Source: Diacronema lutheri (Eukaryota > Haptophyta > Pavlovophyceae > Pavlovales > Pavlovaceae). Taken from it: 64,000 nt of DNA. Shown here one piece after another: positions 37,959 to 49,515 of this stretch. The translations under genes were made by a program, and so were the position numbers. Below the pieces are notes generated by a model. That model was not told the origin of the DNA. It was given only the letters and a program-made list of their open reading frames with translations, and did not search any database. The DNA is taken from the NCBI GenBank assembly GCA_019448385.1, contig JAGTXO010000025.1, forward strand, positions 310,001 through 374,000, written 5' to 3'. How positions within the stretch are numbered: the stretch's first letter is position 1; every line of letters starts with the position of its first letter.

Positions 37959-40900
37959 TCAAGCTTGAGTCCACGACTCGGCCGGGCGCGACGGGTCGTT
38001 GGTGGCGCGCTCCTTGGCGTCGAGCATCTGCTCGGCGCCCGGCTGCTCGCCCGGCAGCAGCTTGGGCGCGTTCTTGGTCCCGTGCCTGCCGACGCCCATC
38101 AGCCACGCAAACGGCGCGAACCACATGTCCACGTCGAGCCAGTCCTGGAAGAAGTACACGGCGGCGACGGCGCCAAGCGGGAGCCACGTGATGCGCCGGC
38201 GGATAGCGGAGAGCGCGAGGAGCGCGAGCACCATGAGCAGGATCGGGTGGCAGATGAGGCCGTTGTTGATTGCCTTTGAGTCGCCCGTGTGCCACGAGCC
38301 GCCCGAGAGGTGCCGGAAAAAGGCGCCCGCCATCTCAGCGCAGTGCGGGTGGCAAACGGTGCACTTGCCCCACACCGCGGCGGGCACGAGCGCGACCGCA
38401 TTCTTCCCAGTGTAGTGCAAGAAGGCCGACCAGAGGAAGGTGGGTCCGGTCGAGGTGACGATCGTTACATGCCGCGTGCCGTGGTACCACGTGGACGAGT
38501 ACCGCTCGAGCTCCTTGATCACGTAACCGAAGAACTCGTGGCCGGGCGTCGAGGCCATCACCGCGTTCGTGATGCCAATGTTGGGCGTGAGCGGCAGCAG
38601 CGCCTCGTGCCCTGCGCGCGGGCGCGGCGCGACGCGGGAGTGAGCGCGCGCGGCGATCGGCTCAGCGCCCCTGCGCGCCGCCGCGCGGCGGACGGCCCGG
38701 CGTACGTGCGCGCGCGCACCTGCGATGAGCCGATCGATTGAGCGCGTGGAGACGATGTCCAGGTCCGCGTAGATGCCGCCGTAGCGATGCAGGAGGAAGT
38801 AGCGTGACGAGTCCGACCTTTGAATGTTATGCGGGTAGGCGAGATAGACGGGTAAAAACCATGCATAGTGGTTCTCGATGAGTTCGCGGAGCTCGCGATC
38901 GGTCCAAAGCATGTACTTGTACCCCGGGTTCATCCGCTGCCACGTCGCCGGCGTCTCCGCCCACTCCTCCGGCAGCGCCTCATTCTTGTACATTTGGTGC
39001 ACGATGAACGGGATGCGGCGCTCGCACACGCCGCGCACGTCGTGGCACCAGAACTCGTGCTCCTGCCACGCGTGGCGCGAGGTGTGCGCCTGCAGCACGA
39101 CGACGAGCGCCGCGTACAGACCGACGAGCAGCACGCCGACCGCGCCGAGCGCGAGGCCGGCGCGCCGCAGCCGCGTGAGGGCCGTAGAGCTCGAGGTCGG
39201 GGTGCCCGCGCCGCCCGCCGCGCCCGCCGCGGCGAGCGCGGCGGGCAGGGAGCCGGAGGACGGGAGGCGGCGCGCGGGCGCGAGCACCGACGTGACTGAC
39301 GCGCGCGCCGCGCGCAGCAGCGACGCGAGCACGCCCACGCCACCGCTCGCGAGGCCGCGCGCGGCGCCGACGGCGGCGGGGGGCGCCGCGTGCGCGAGGT
39401 ACGTGTTCGGTTGGGGCGCCATCGTCTCAATGCACCAGGCGAGCTGCATGAGCAGGAGCAGGGGCATGTAGCCCGCGCACACGCACAGCAGCGCGAGCGG
39501 CAGCACCAGCAGCAGCGTCGCGTGCGCCGTGCGCGCCGCGAGCCGCGCCGCGCAGCCGCCGCCGTGCGCGCCGGCGCCGCGCGCGCGCAGCATCTGCAGC
39601 GCCTTGGCAGACGAAGAGAAGCAGGCGCACGCGCAGAGCCAGAAGACGTTGTGCAGCTTGCGGTCCGCGCGCAGCGGCCGCGGCGGCCGCAGCCGGCCGA
39701 GGTCGACTGACTCGCGGTAGTGAGCGACGAGCCGCGCATGGTGCGCTGTCCAACCGCCGACGCAGCCGACGGCTGGCGCGGTGAGCGGCGACAGTGGCAG
39801 CGGCACGTGCGCGCGGCCGCGCGCGGACGGCGCGCCGCCGCTTCCCGCCGTCGCGCGCACGTGCGGCGACGCTGACGGCGACGGCGGCGCGCTGACCGCC
39901 CGCTGCACCGTCCGACGACCGACGCGGCGTAGCCGCGACGCGAGCGCGTGGTCGCGCACGAGCGCGGACGTGGCGGCGTAGCAGCCGTCGACGTCGTGCG
40001 CGGCGGCGGGCAGCGCGAGCACCGCGTCGTGCACGTCCGCGAGCCCAAGGTCGCTCAGCCGCGTCGCCGCGTCCGCGTCGATCACGACCGCCAGACCCGA
40101 CGCGAGCGCGCGCAGAAGGTGGACACAAAACGGATCGATGGCTGCCGGGCAGAGGAGCATGTCGCACGAGGCAAGGATCGACTCGAGAGGCGCGCTCACG
40201 CACGGCCCGGTCGCCCAGCCGCCGCGCTGCGGCTGTGCACCCGCGCCGCCGCCGCCACCGCCGCCACCGTTGAAGCCGCCAGCGGACGCGAGGCCGGCGG
40301 CGGCCGACGCGCGCTCGGTCCGGTCGGCGAGCTCGCCGCCGGGCGAGAGGGCGCTCTCACCGTTCGCCGTGCCGTCCATGTCCACGCAGCCGCGCCGCAC
40401 GCGCTCGTCCGTTGCGACGGTCACCGGCACGCGCGGCAGCGCTGCGCGCAATATCTGCGGCGCCGAGCCCGCGCCGACGACGACGCCCGCGACGGGCGCG
40501 CCGTCCGCACGCAACCGCGAGAGCACGTATGCCCATACGTCGGCGCCGGCAACCTGCGAGGCCGGGCCGAGCCAGAGCACGAGGATGGTGCTCTCGTCGC
40601 GCGCGCCGAGCGCCGCGCGCACCGACGCCGAGCGCGCGGCCGGCGTGAAGCGCTGCAGGTCGACGGTTGCGCCGCACACGCCGACCTCGTTCATGCCTCG
40701 CTCGCCGTATCCCGCCGCCCACAGCTCGTATTGGAGCTGCGTAGAGGGGACGAAGATGCGCGGCACCTGGCCGTAAAAGTTGTGCAGGTACCGCTCGTAC
40801 ATGAAGAGGAGCAGCGCACCGGGCGGGCCGCTCGAGACGGCGAGCGCGCGCAGCTGCGCGTGCAGCTCGCCGTGAAAGGTCGCCATTACGGGCACCTTGC

Positions 40901-41402
40901 GCACGCGCGCCCATTGCAGCGCGTGGAGCGAGAGGATGCACGGCTCGGTCAGGTGGAGCACGTCGGGGCGGAAATGCTCGAGCTCGCAGAGCAGCTGCCC
41001 GCCCAGGCCCGGGCAGAACCGGTAGCCGCCGTGCTCGTGCATGTAGGGCAGGCTCACGGCCGGCGCGAGCATCGTGCCCGGCTCGCACGCGAGCACATAC
41101 TCGTCGTCGTCCGCGGTGCCGAAGCGCTCGGGCGAGACGGTCACCACGAGCCATGTCAGGTCGCTCTGCGTGCGGAAGAAGCGCACCAGGTCGCGCACGG
41201 CGAGCGCGCTGCTGCCCTCGCCCGTTGCGTACGCGGGCGCAAAGATCGCGATGCGCATGCGCGGCTCGCCCGACGGCGAGAGGTCGGAGAGGGGCATCAC
41301 GGTGTCCGGCGCGCCCTCCGACTGGCCCGAGCTCGAACGTAACCGGCCGAACAGCGGCGGCGGCCGCCCGCCCTCGAAGCCCGCCGCGCCCGCGCCGTCC
41401 AT
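37959..41402 (-). CDS. Double glycosyltransferase: GT4-type plus GT32-type with membrane spans
   Basis: Exons 38720-41402 and 37959-38611 (intron 38612-38719) give 1111 aa. ATG 41402 was chosen because the upstream frame opens with GTG. The N-terminal half is a GT-B enzyme of GT4 type: MRIAIFAPAYATGEGSSALA, PDVLHLTEPC, VPVMATFHGELHAQL, GVCGATVDLQRFTP, and a C-domain with ILVLWLGPASQ and a Gly-rich loop. Two hydrophobic segments (ATLLLVLPLALLCVCAGYMP; GVLLVGLYAALVVVLQ) separate it from a GT32 (OCH1/MIPC-synthase type) domain at about 795-1005: RRIPFIVHQMYKNE, DSSRYFLLHRYGGIYADLDI with the DxD. A membrane-proximal tail follows. Probably Golgi or ER, adding two sugars to a lipid or glycan. The fusion lies within one exon. 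Confidence 0.8.
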   Translation of the reverse strand: MDGAGAAGFEGGRPPPLFGRLRSSSGQSEGAPDTVMPLSDLSPSGEPRMRIAIFAPAYATGEGSSALAVRDLVRFFRTQSDLTWLVVTVSPERFGTADDDEYVLACEPGTMLAPAVSLPYMHEHGGYRFCPGLGGQLLCELEHFRPDVLHLTEPCILSLHALQWARVRKVPVMATFHGELHAQLRALAVSSGPPGALLLFMYERYLHNFYGQVPRIFVPSTQLQYELWAAGYGERGMNEVGVCGATVDLQRFTPAARSASVRAALGARDESTILVLWLGPASQVAGADVWAYVLSRLRADGAPVAGVVVGAGSAPQILRAALPRVPVTVATDERVRRGCVDMDGTANGESALSPGGELADRTERASAAAGLASAGGFNGGGGGGGGAGAQPQRGGWATGPCVSAPLESILASCDMLLCPAAIDPFCVHLLRALASGLAVVIDADAATRLSDLGLADVHDAVLALPAAAHDVDGCYAATSALVRDHALASRLRRVGRRTVQRAVSAPPSPSASPHVRATAGSGGAPSARGRAHVPLPLSPLTAPAVGCVGGWTAHHARLVAHYRESVDLGRLRPPRPLRADRKLHNVFWLCACACFSSSAKALQMLRARGAGAHGGGCAARLAARTAHATLLLVLPLALLCVCAGYMPLLLLMQLAWCIETMAPQPNTYLAHAAPPAAVGAARGLASGGVGVLASLLRAARASVTSVLAPARRLPSSGSLPAALAAAGAAGGAGTPTSSSTALTRLRRAGLALGAVGVLLVGLYAALVVVLQAHTSRHAWQEHEFWCHDVRGVCERRIPFIVHQMYKNEALPEEWAETPATWQRMNPGYKYMLWTDRELRELIENHYAWFLPVYLAYPHNIQRSDSSRYFLLHRYGGIYADLDIVSTRSIDRLIAGARAHVRRAVRRAAARRGAEPIAARAHSRVAPRPRAGHEALLPLTPNIGITNAVMASTPGHEFFGYVIKELERYSSTWYHGTRHVTIVTSTGPTFLWSAFLHYTGKNAVALVPAAVWGKCTVCHPHCAEMAGAFFRHLSGGSWHTGDSKAINNGLICHPILLMVLALLALSAIRRRITWLPLGAVAAVYFFQDWLDVDMWFAPFAWLMGVGRHGTKNAPKLLPGEQPGAEQMLDAKERATNDPSRPAESWTQA

Positions 41403-41715
41403 CCCGCCGCCACGAGCGCGTAAAACAGGGCCACGATGGCGGGATGGCGACCGAGCAGCCCCTCCCGCGACCACTTTTGGCGGCGGGCGGCGTCTACTGT
41501 AGTCCGCGCGGGCGCAGGTCCCATCAGTGGGCGTGCGTGCGGCATGCTGGCGTAGAGCGCCGTGCTGCGTGTGGCGAGTCTGTCATTGGGCCAGCGCTTC
41601 AAGCACAGTGTTCCACGCCTTTCCTGCCGCATGCAGTGCTCGCAGCCTCGCACGAGCACGCCACGGCTTCACGCAGTGCTGGCCAGGCTCGCTTCGCACG
41701 CGCTCTGACGGCGCC
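41403..41715. other. Intergenic region without a recognised gene
   Basis: 313 bp between the 5' end of the GT4-GT32 gene and the 3' end of the coiled-coil gene, both on the minus strand. It presumably holds the GT promoter. No RNA gene or motif was identified. Confidence 0.4.
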
Positions 41716-43200
41716 TCAGCGGTCGTCCAGCCCAAGCGCCGACTGCGGCCACGTCGCCGGCCCGTCGGAGGGCTTGGCCTTTTCGCGCCGATTCGTGCGG
41801 ACGCCAAAGCCTGCGCACGCGCGCGCGGAAGAAGGTCGGGCGGCGGCGAGGGCGGGGTCGGGTCGGGATGGGGCGGCGAAAGAGCGAAGGCTGAGCGCGG
41901 CGGGCATGAAGCGCGAGAGCGCGCGCGCCGCGCGCGCTGCGCGTGCCTCCTAATGCACTGCGTTCAGTGGCGCCAATCGGCGCGAGATTGCGCGGCTTGC
42001 GCATCGAGTAGCTGCCGCCGCCTTTGCGCAGCAGCACGCGCGGCACGTCCGACCCCAAGCCTGCGCCGCCGATGGGATTGCTGTGCGCCGACGCCGTCGC
42101 GGCCGCCAGGTCGGACGGCGACGCAACGAACGGCGTGTGCGTCGTGCGCAAGTCGATCGCCGCGCCCGCGCCGTGGAGCCCCGCCTCCTCGCGTAGCGCG
42201 GCGCTCCCGCCCGACCCGGCAGCGGCCATCGCCGCGCCGGCGGGCGACCAAGTCGACGCGAGCGGCCGCTCCTCGTCCATCAAATAAGCGGCTGCGTCGG
42301 CCGCCGCGCGGCGGCTGCGCGTGGCGTCGTCGCCGTGCGGTCGGGCACGTCCGGCGGAGCGCGCGGCGAGCGAGCTCGTCGAGCTCGCACTCGGCGAGAG
42401 CGGCAGCGATTGCCGCTCACTGCGCGCGAATTGCGGCACCGAGCTTGTGCGCAGCAGCCCGCGCCGGCCAGCGCTGCTGACGCTCTGCAGCGACGAGGTG
42501 CTCGCGGGCGCGGGCGTGCGCTCGGGCGCGGGCGCGAGAGATATGCGCGGCGGCGTCGTCGCGGGCTCCGCAGCAGGCATCACCTGCACGTGCGGCATGC
42601 GCAAGGCGCGCATGCGCGCGCATGGGCCGGCATGAGCGCCCCGCAGTGCACGCCAAACGCGCGCGAAAGAATGGTGCCCCCCCCCCCCCCCCCCCCAAGC
42701 GCGGGCGCGCGTGCGCGACGCGCGCACGCACCTGCTCGGGCGCAACACGCGGCAGCTCGGTGATGGCGTGCGGCGATGCGCTCGTGCGCACCGCGCCATC
42801 GAGCATCAACTCGGGCAGCTGCGCCTCGCCCCTGCGCAGCGCGCCTGCCACCTGGTCGTACAGGGCGCGCACAAACTCGCGCCCTGCCGCGCGCGGCCGC
42901 CGCCGCGCGGCCAGCGGAGCACGCGGAGCGCGTGAGCGCGCCTGGCATTTGGGAGGCGTAGTGTGCGTGCCCGACGCGCCGTGCGTCGCGAGGGCGCGCG
43001 CGCGCTGGAGCCGCGTCTGCCGCCGTACCGGTTGGCACCTGCGGCGTGAGACCGTTCAAGACGAGCTGGAGCATCAGACCGTGCGCGACAGTCTGCAGTC
43101 GTTCAACTTCAGTGCTGAGCCCGGCGACGACCTCGGCGTGCGCGGCGCTCAAGTCGTCCAGCTTGCGTCGGAGCGCCGCGTCGGCCGCACCGTTCGCCAT
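41716..43200 (-). CDS. Unknown coiled-coil protein head-to-head with SPEF2
   Basis: Exons 43029-43200, 42732-42883, 41947-42583 and 41716-41810 give 351 aa with consistent phases. The N-terminus is a coiled coil (RRKLDDLSAAHAEVVAGLST; EVERLQTVAHGLMLQLVLNG), then FVRALYDQVAGALRRGEAQL, and a Ser/Pro/Ala-rich middle. A conserved-looking tail NLAPIGATERSALGG-FGVRTNRREKAKP follows. The last intron is either GC-AG (41811-41946) or GT-AG with a donor 12 bp upstream. It starts 56 bp from the divergent SPEF2 ATG, so a ciliary role is a context guess. No domain was recognised. Confidence 0.6.
42677..42696. repeat. 20-nt poly(C) tract
   Basis: C run on the plus strand inside intron 2 of the minus-strand coiled-coil gene, hence poly(G) in the transcript, unlike the other intronic tracts. 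Confidence 0.85.
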
Positions 43201-43256
43201 GACCAGCGGCAAATCAGGTCAATGGCGCCGGATGGCAGTTACAGGCGAGCTGGACG

Positions 43257-46200
43257 ATGGAGCTCCTGCGCTCCTGGCTGAATGACGAGCTTCGCCTCTC
43301 GCGCCCCGTGCGGAGCTTCGAGACGGACTTTCGGAACGGGCTGCTGCTTGGCGAGATCCTTCACAGGCATGGCCTGCTCGACGACCTCTCGGCCATGTCC
43401 AAGGGCGACGGCCCGCACGCGATGATCAAGAACTTCAACACGCTCCAGCCGGCGCTCCGCAAGCTCAACATCACCCTCGACTCGCGCGTCGCCAATCAGA
43501 TCATGGTGGAGAAGCCGGGCGTTGCGACGAACGTCGTGTACCAGCTCAAGCTTGCCTTGGACAACGCCACCAAGGCCATCTCTACCAACCTGCCCACGCG
43601 CCGCGACCGCGTCGACCTGTCGCAGACGACGCTCTCGACGAGCCGCCAGCTGCGCGCGCCGCACGAGGAGATGCGCCAGCGCACCTTCGACCAGCAGCTG
43701 CGGATGCAGGCGACGGATCCACGCGAGCTGAACATGTCGCATCATCTCTCCAAGTACACCGAGGCCATGTACGATATGACGCGACGCGCGCTCGACGAGC
43801 AGCAGCGGGTGCGGGCGGCGCCGCGCCCATACCGCGCGAGCGGCGCGCGGGCTCGGCGGCGCGCGGAGGGGGGAAGAAAGCAGCGGGTGCGCGTCGCGCC
43901 ACGCCCATGCCGCGCGCCGCTGAGCCCGCGCTGCGCCGTGTGCGCGCGCGCGCGCGCGCGTCCGCCCGCGCGCAGGAGAGCGCCGCCGAGCGCGAGTTGC
44001 GCGCGTCGCGGATGAACCATCAGCGCGAGCGGCTGCGCGAGTCGCGCTCCTTCATGGCGGAGTGGACGGCGGAGTCGGCCGCTCGCCACCGGCAGACGAT
44101 GCGCGCCAAGCGTGCGGGCGAGGCGGAGCAGCTCAAGTGGGAGCTGACGGCGCGCGAGCGGCGCGCGCGGCTCGAGCGCGCGGCGACGCAGCAGCACGCC
44201 AACGAACTCAGCGCCGGCCTCGATCAGTTTGAGCGCACGCTCCGCCAGCTCGGCGCGGGCGGAGGCGCGGGCGGCGACGACGACGAGCCCGCGGGCGACG
44301 ACGACGCGGCGGAGATTGAGGCGGCGGCGGCGAGGATGGCGGCGAACCCGACGGCGCACGAGCACTTCATGCACCTCCAGACGCGCCTCCCCGACGCCGA
44401 GTCGATGGCCGCCGACGTCGACGAGTACCTCGACCAGCTGCGCACTCGCAAGGCGGAGGAAGCCGTTTCGCGGAAGGAGCGCGAGGTGAGGCGGCGGCGA
44501 ATCCTAATCGAGCAGGCGCAGGCACAGGAGGCGCTTGACGCGAAGCGGCGCGAGGAGGCATTGCTCGAAAAGCTCGGCCGCCAATCCGCCGAGGAGCAGC
44601 GCATCGCCGAGCGACTGTGGCGCGTGCGGCAGGAGGCGGACGTGATGCGCGACAACCGGCAGCTGCGCCAGGATGAGATTGAGGCGCGCCGCACGCAGGA
44701 CATGGCGGAGCGCGTCGCGCGGAACAAGGCACGCGCGGCGGCGCGGCTGATCGAGTACAAGGCGGCGCTTGCGCGCGAGCGCCGCCGCTTCGACGACGCC
44801 GAGGTCGCGCGCGCCGCCGTCCGGCGCGAGCGGCGCGTGGTCGAATGCCGGCGCGTCGCGGACGAGCTTGTCGCGATGGCGTTCCGCGCGCACGCGTACA
44901 CGGGCGACGCCGGGCGGCTGCTGCCCGCGCGCGTGTGGCGCGAGATGTGCACGCTCTTCGCGGCGGGTGTGCCCCTCGATGCGCTCAGCGGCGCGGGCAC
45001 GACGCGCGCGGCGGAGCCCGACGGCGCGCTCGCCGGCTCGACGGATGTGCCGCTCGTGCCGCGCGCGCCGGCGGACGGCACCGGCGACGACGAGCACCGG
45101 CCATCGGAATTGCTCAACGAGGTGGACATTTCGCACTACTTGGCCGGCACGGGCGACTGGGCGGCGGATGCGCTTGCCGACGTTGCCGCCAGCCTGCCAC
45201 CGCCCGACCCGTCGATGCCGCCGCCGCCGCCGCCGTCGACGGCGGCGGAGAAGGCCGCCGCCGCCGCGGCCGCTGCGGGCCCAGCGCACGTGCTCATGCT
45301 CGGCGTCGCCGAGCTTGCGCCCAGGCCGGAGGAAGTAGGCAGCGCGATCGCGGGCCAGGCGATCTACACCATCCTCGACGCCGCGAGCCCGCCGCCGCCG
45401 CCACCGCCACCGCCCCTCCTCCCCGAGGCCAAACTGCGAATCGCGCTCGTCGGCCGCCCGTTTGCGGGCAAGTCGACGACGGCTCTGGCGATCGCTGACG
45501 AGCTCAACCTCGAGCTGCTGCTGCCCGTCGAGCTGGTGCATGGCGCAATCGTTGAGCACCGCGCGGCGGAGGCCGCGCGCGCCAACGCGGGCAGCGGCGC
45601 CCTCGCCGCCGACACTGCCACCGCCGACGACCTCGCCGACGCGCGCGCGCGCGAGGGCACCCAGTCACTCGGCAAAGCCGGAGCGGACGCGCTCGACGCT
45701 GGCAAGCCCGTGCCGGACGACGTCGTCGCGGCGCTCGTCGTGCGCGCGGTCGGCGCGATCGACGAAGGGCGACGCGGCTTTTTAATCGACGGCTTCCCGA
45801 CGACGCCCGCGCAGCTCGCCGCCCTCGAGAAGGGCCTGACGGGCTACGAGCCCGTCGTCGACATCAAGAAGAAGCCGCCGCAATCGCGGCTCGTCCCGCC
45901 GCCCGCGTCGGCGAGCGCGCCGCCGCCCGCGCGCAAGCCGGGGCTCGACGCGCTCGTGCGGCTGGACATCACCGACGAGCTCGCGCGCAGGCGCGCGCTT
46001 GGCCGTCGCGTCGATCCGCTCAGCGGCGCAGTCTTTCACCTCGAGTTCCAACCGCCCGCCGACGATGACGATCTGCAGCAGCGCCTCGTGCCGCTCGGCA
46101 CGGACGCGAACGTCGAGGCGCAGCTCGTGCCGCTGCTGCAGGCGAACAAGGACGTGGAGGGCGCGCTCGAGGCGTGGGGCACCACGCTCGGCATCCTTCG

Positions 46201-49200
46201 CAAGGTCGACGCCGCGCGCACGCCCGACGAGACGGCCGCCGCCGTGCGCTCGCTCGTCGTCGAGATCCAGGCGGCGAAGGACAGGGACGCCGCACGTGCG
46301 AGCGCGCGCGCCGCCGAAGCCGCCGATGCCGACGTCGACGTCGACGTCGACGCGGGCGCGCCGCCGGCCGGCCTGGCGGGCGAGGAGCCGGCCAGCGCGG
46401 CGGGCGAACATGGCGGGCAGCTCGTCGCTGCCGACGGCGCGAGCGGCGCGCCCGTCATTCCGCTCCCGCCCGTGCCGCTCGACCGCCCCGTCGCCGAAGC
46501 GCTGCTCGAGCAGTGGCGCACGATGGAGGCGGCCTACCTTCGCACGGTCAAGGCGCGGTTCCATTTGCTGCGCGAGGCGGAATGGGCGGTGCTGCAACAC
46601 GCCACTTCGCAGGCGCGCGCCTACGCCGAGCGCCTCGCGCAGCCCGACAACCGGCAGGCGCTCGTGTCGGCCGCGCAGGAGTCGTTCAACGCGCTCGAGC
46701 TTGAGCTGCGCGCGGACGACGACGGCAAGGCCGAGCTGCACGTGCAGGCGGACGACCTGCAGGACGCGCTCTGGGCGGCAGTCGACGCGAAGCGCGAGGC
46801 GTGCGAGCTCGAGCTGCACACGATGGCGCTCTCCGGCTTTGCGCAGCACTCGGCCCTCCATCTCCTCAACGCGACGCTCGCGCTTGTGCAGGCTGAGGCC
46901 GACCGCGCCGTCGCCTCCCTCGCGTGCATCAACCAGTACTTCGCCGCACGCACGGTGCGCGCGTCGTGCGCAGCGCGCCGCGCGCCGCGGTGCGCGCGCG
47001 AACTTCGGCCGGCAGCTCAGCTGTGCTCGCCGGCCGCCGGCCGCCGGTCGCACCACGTCACGCCATCCACCCACCGTTTCACCGCCCTCGCCTCGCTCCT
47101 GCGCCGCGCGCGGCGGTGCGCGCAGGGCACGTGGAAGCCGCCGCCGCTCTCGCTGCCCGCCGTCGAGATCGAGCCCGTAAGCACGGTAGGCGTCAAGCTC
47201 TCACTGCCAAAGTACGCTGGACTCGACCCGGTCGCTGCGCACACCGCGGGCCGTGATGCGAAGGGGAAGGGTGGCGGCGCGGCCAAGAAGCCGCCTGCAG
47301 GCGCCAAGGGCGCCGCCGCGCCGCCGCCGCGCGAGCTCCCGACGCCTATGACTGGCGAGCTGCCGCACGAGCTGCTGCTGCAGCGCACGCGCGTGGCCTT
47401 GGCGCTCGCCGACGCGATCGACGCGGCGGCGACCGCCGAGGACGAAGCGGCCGCCGCGGCCGAGGTGGCCGACCGCGCCAACGCCGACCTGCCGCCGGCC
47501 AAGGCGGAGCACGCCGCCGCGGTGCGCGCGCAACACGCCGAGCTGCGCGCCTTCTGGCGCGCTGAGGCGGCGAAGCTGCGCCGGCGCGTGCGTTCGCTCT
47601 GTGTCTATGGCGCGGGCGCGCTCGCGGGAGCAAAGGCGGACCTTGAGCACCTTTACTCCAAACTCGACGGCTGGCTTGGCGCCAGGGTCCGCGCCGAGCT
47701 TGAGGTGCGCGCGATGTGTCCGGCGCGGCGGCCCGGACTGGGGCCGTTGCCGAGTATCGAGCGTCGAGCGCGCGCGCCGTGCCACCGTCGCTCGCGATGC
47801 TGCGCGCCCGCGCGCTCGCTCGCGCCCACGTGCAGCGCGCGCCTCCGCGCCGCCGGATGCGTGCCCTGACCGTCGCGCCCCCGCGCGCCGTCGCCGCCGC
47901 GACCGCCGTCCGCGCAGGCAGTGGGCAGTTTGATTCGCCTCATGCGCGCCGCGATTGAGGCGGAGGTGCCGCTCTCGCACGCGCTCGAGCTCGCCGACGG
48001 CGCGGCGCTCGTCGTCGACGAGACTCTCCTCCACGTCGCGCCGCGCCCGCCGCCGCCCGTCCCGCCGCCGCGCGAGCGCTTGCACGAGCTTCGCCTCACC
48101 GTCGCGCAGGTCGCCGCGCTCGGTGAGCGCTTCAAGGCGGAGACGCGCGCGCCCACGCTGCCGCTCCGCGCGGCAATCGACGTGCTGCTCCGCGCGGCGA
48201 GCGCGGGCGAGCTGCCGCCCCTGTGGCGGCGATTCGAGCGGACCGTCTTGCACGAGGCGTGCCGCCTCTTTACGAGCGGCCATGCGCAGCAGGTCTCATG
48301 GCACGCGCTCCTCTGCGCACTCGCGCGGATGCCGGCGCCGACCCCCGCGCAGCTCGCCGAGGCGGCGGAGGCGCTCGATCGGCTTGCGCTCCCGGGCGAG
48401 AAAGGCGGCGTCGCCCTCGCAGGCTGGGAAGGCGTGTCCCTCTGGTTTGGGGCGAGGGCGGCGCGCGCGGCCATGGATAGCGCAGAGTCGCACGATGGCG
48501 TCGCTGCGGCGGATGGCGACGGTGCGATCGCGGCGGTGGTGCCGCACGGGGCGGCTGAGTTTGACGTCGAGGCGGTGCGCGCACTGCCGCGCCGTCAGGA
48601 CGCGCGCCGTCGCGCCGTTGGGTCGCGCAAGGAGGTGGCGGTGCAGTGCGCCGAGTCTACAGCCCCCCCCCCCTCCCCCCCCTCATCTCCCTCCCTCCCC
48701 CTTCAACCCGTCACGATCCGTGCCTGGCCCGTGCGCCGCGCCGCGAGCAGGCGCTGAAAGCGGCCCTTTTCCACGCATTTGCCACGCGCTTGCCCGGCGT
48801 GGAGCCCGTGCTCAACCACCGCCGCTTCTTGCTCTGCGCGTGCGACTCGATCCCAAAGGCGTTCGCCGTGACCGCGTACGCGCACAGCGGCGCGGTCACG
48901 GCGGAGGAGCTGCACGCGCTGCTGCACCGCGACTTGATCCCGCTGCCCTCGCAGCCTGTCGCCGAGCTCGGCGCGCACGCCGACCCGTTCTCGATGGCCG
49001 TCATCCACCGGTGCGCGCCGCGCGCCGCGCGCTCCGGGGCGCTCATCGCGGGCGTGTGCGCCGCGCGAAGCTTCGCCAACGGTCACGCACACGCCATCGC
49101 CCAAACGCCTGCGCGCCGGCCGCGCGCGCTCGCGCCACTGCCAGACTTTTCGCCGAGCTGAACTGCGACGTGTCCAAGGACCGCGTGCCCTACTTGATGG

Positions 49201-49319
49201 TCGCCAACCACCCGCTCGGCGCGCGCGTGCTCAGCGCGTGCGAGCTCTACCGCCTCAACGACGTGTACGGCGTTCTCGAGACCAAGCTTGCGGACGCTGG
49301 CGATGCGCTTGACATCTGA
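43257..49319 (+). CDS. SPEF2: SPEF2/CPC1-like central-pair protein of motile cilia
   Basis: Six exons: 43257-43808, 43976-46954, 47126-47704, 47918-48634, 48751-49010 and 49145-49319, giving 1753 aa (human SPEF2 about 1822). The N-terminus is the CH-like domain of SPEF proteins (LLRSWLNDELRLSRPVRSFE; FRNGLLLGEILHRHGLLDD). Long coiled coils follow (ERLRESRSFMAEW onward). Near the middle is an adenylate kinase-like P-loop (RIALVGRPFAGKSTTALAIA) with FLIDGFPTTPAQL, as in CPC1. The C-terminal helical domain contains ALKAALFHAFATRLPG and FLLCACDSIPKAFAVTAY, ending AELNCDVSKDRVPYLMVANH. CPC1/SPEF2 sits on the C1b projection of the central pair. This implies motile 9+2 flagella. Intron donors are GTGCGG, GTGCGC (three) and GTGGCG. 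Confidence 0.9.
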
Positions 49320-49515
49320 GAATTGTAGTCAGTGTCGAGCGAGCCGCCGGCACCGCCCGCCCGCAGTTAGGCTCGGTGCCTCCATCCTGATTCGGCTCAG
49401 TTTGAGCGTTCAAAGTGCGCACCGCCGACGAGGGGCTCTCGGCGCGCACGGCCCGGCGGGTGGGTGCTGGGCTCGGCCCCTGAGCCCGGCGGACGGGCGG
49501 ACCAGCCGCACGCCC

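Noticed and set aside
39948-41342. 464-codon plus-strand frame over the GT4 domain
   Set aside because: Shadow frame of the glycosyltransferase, with Arg/Ala/His bias and no motifs.
41403-41474. Upstream extension of the GT4-GT32 protein
   Set aside because: The longer frame opens with GTG; the first ATG is at 41402.
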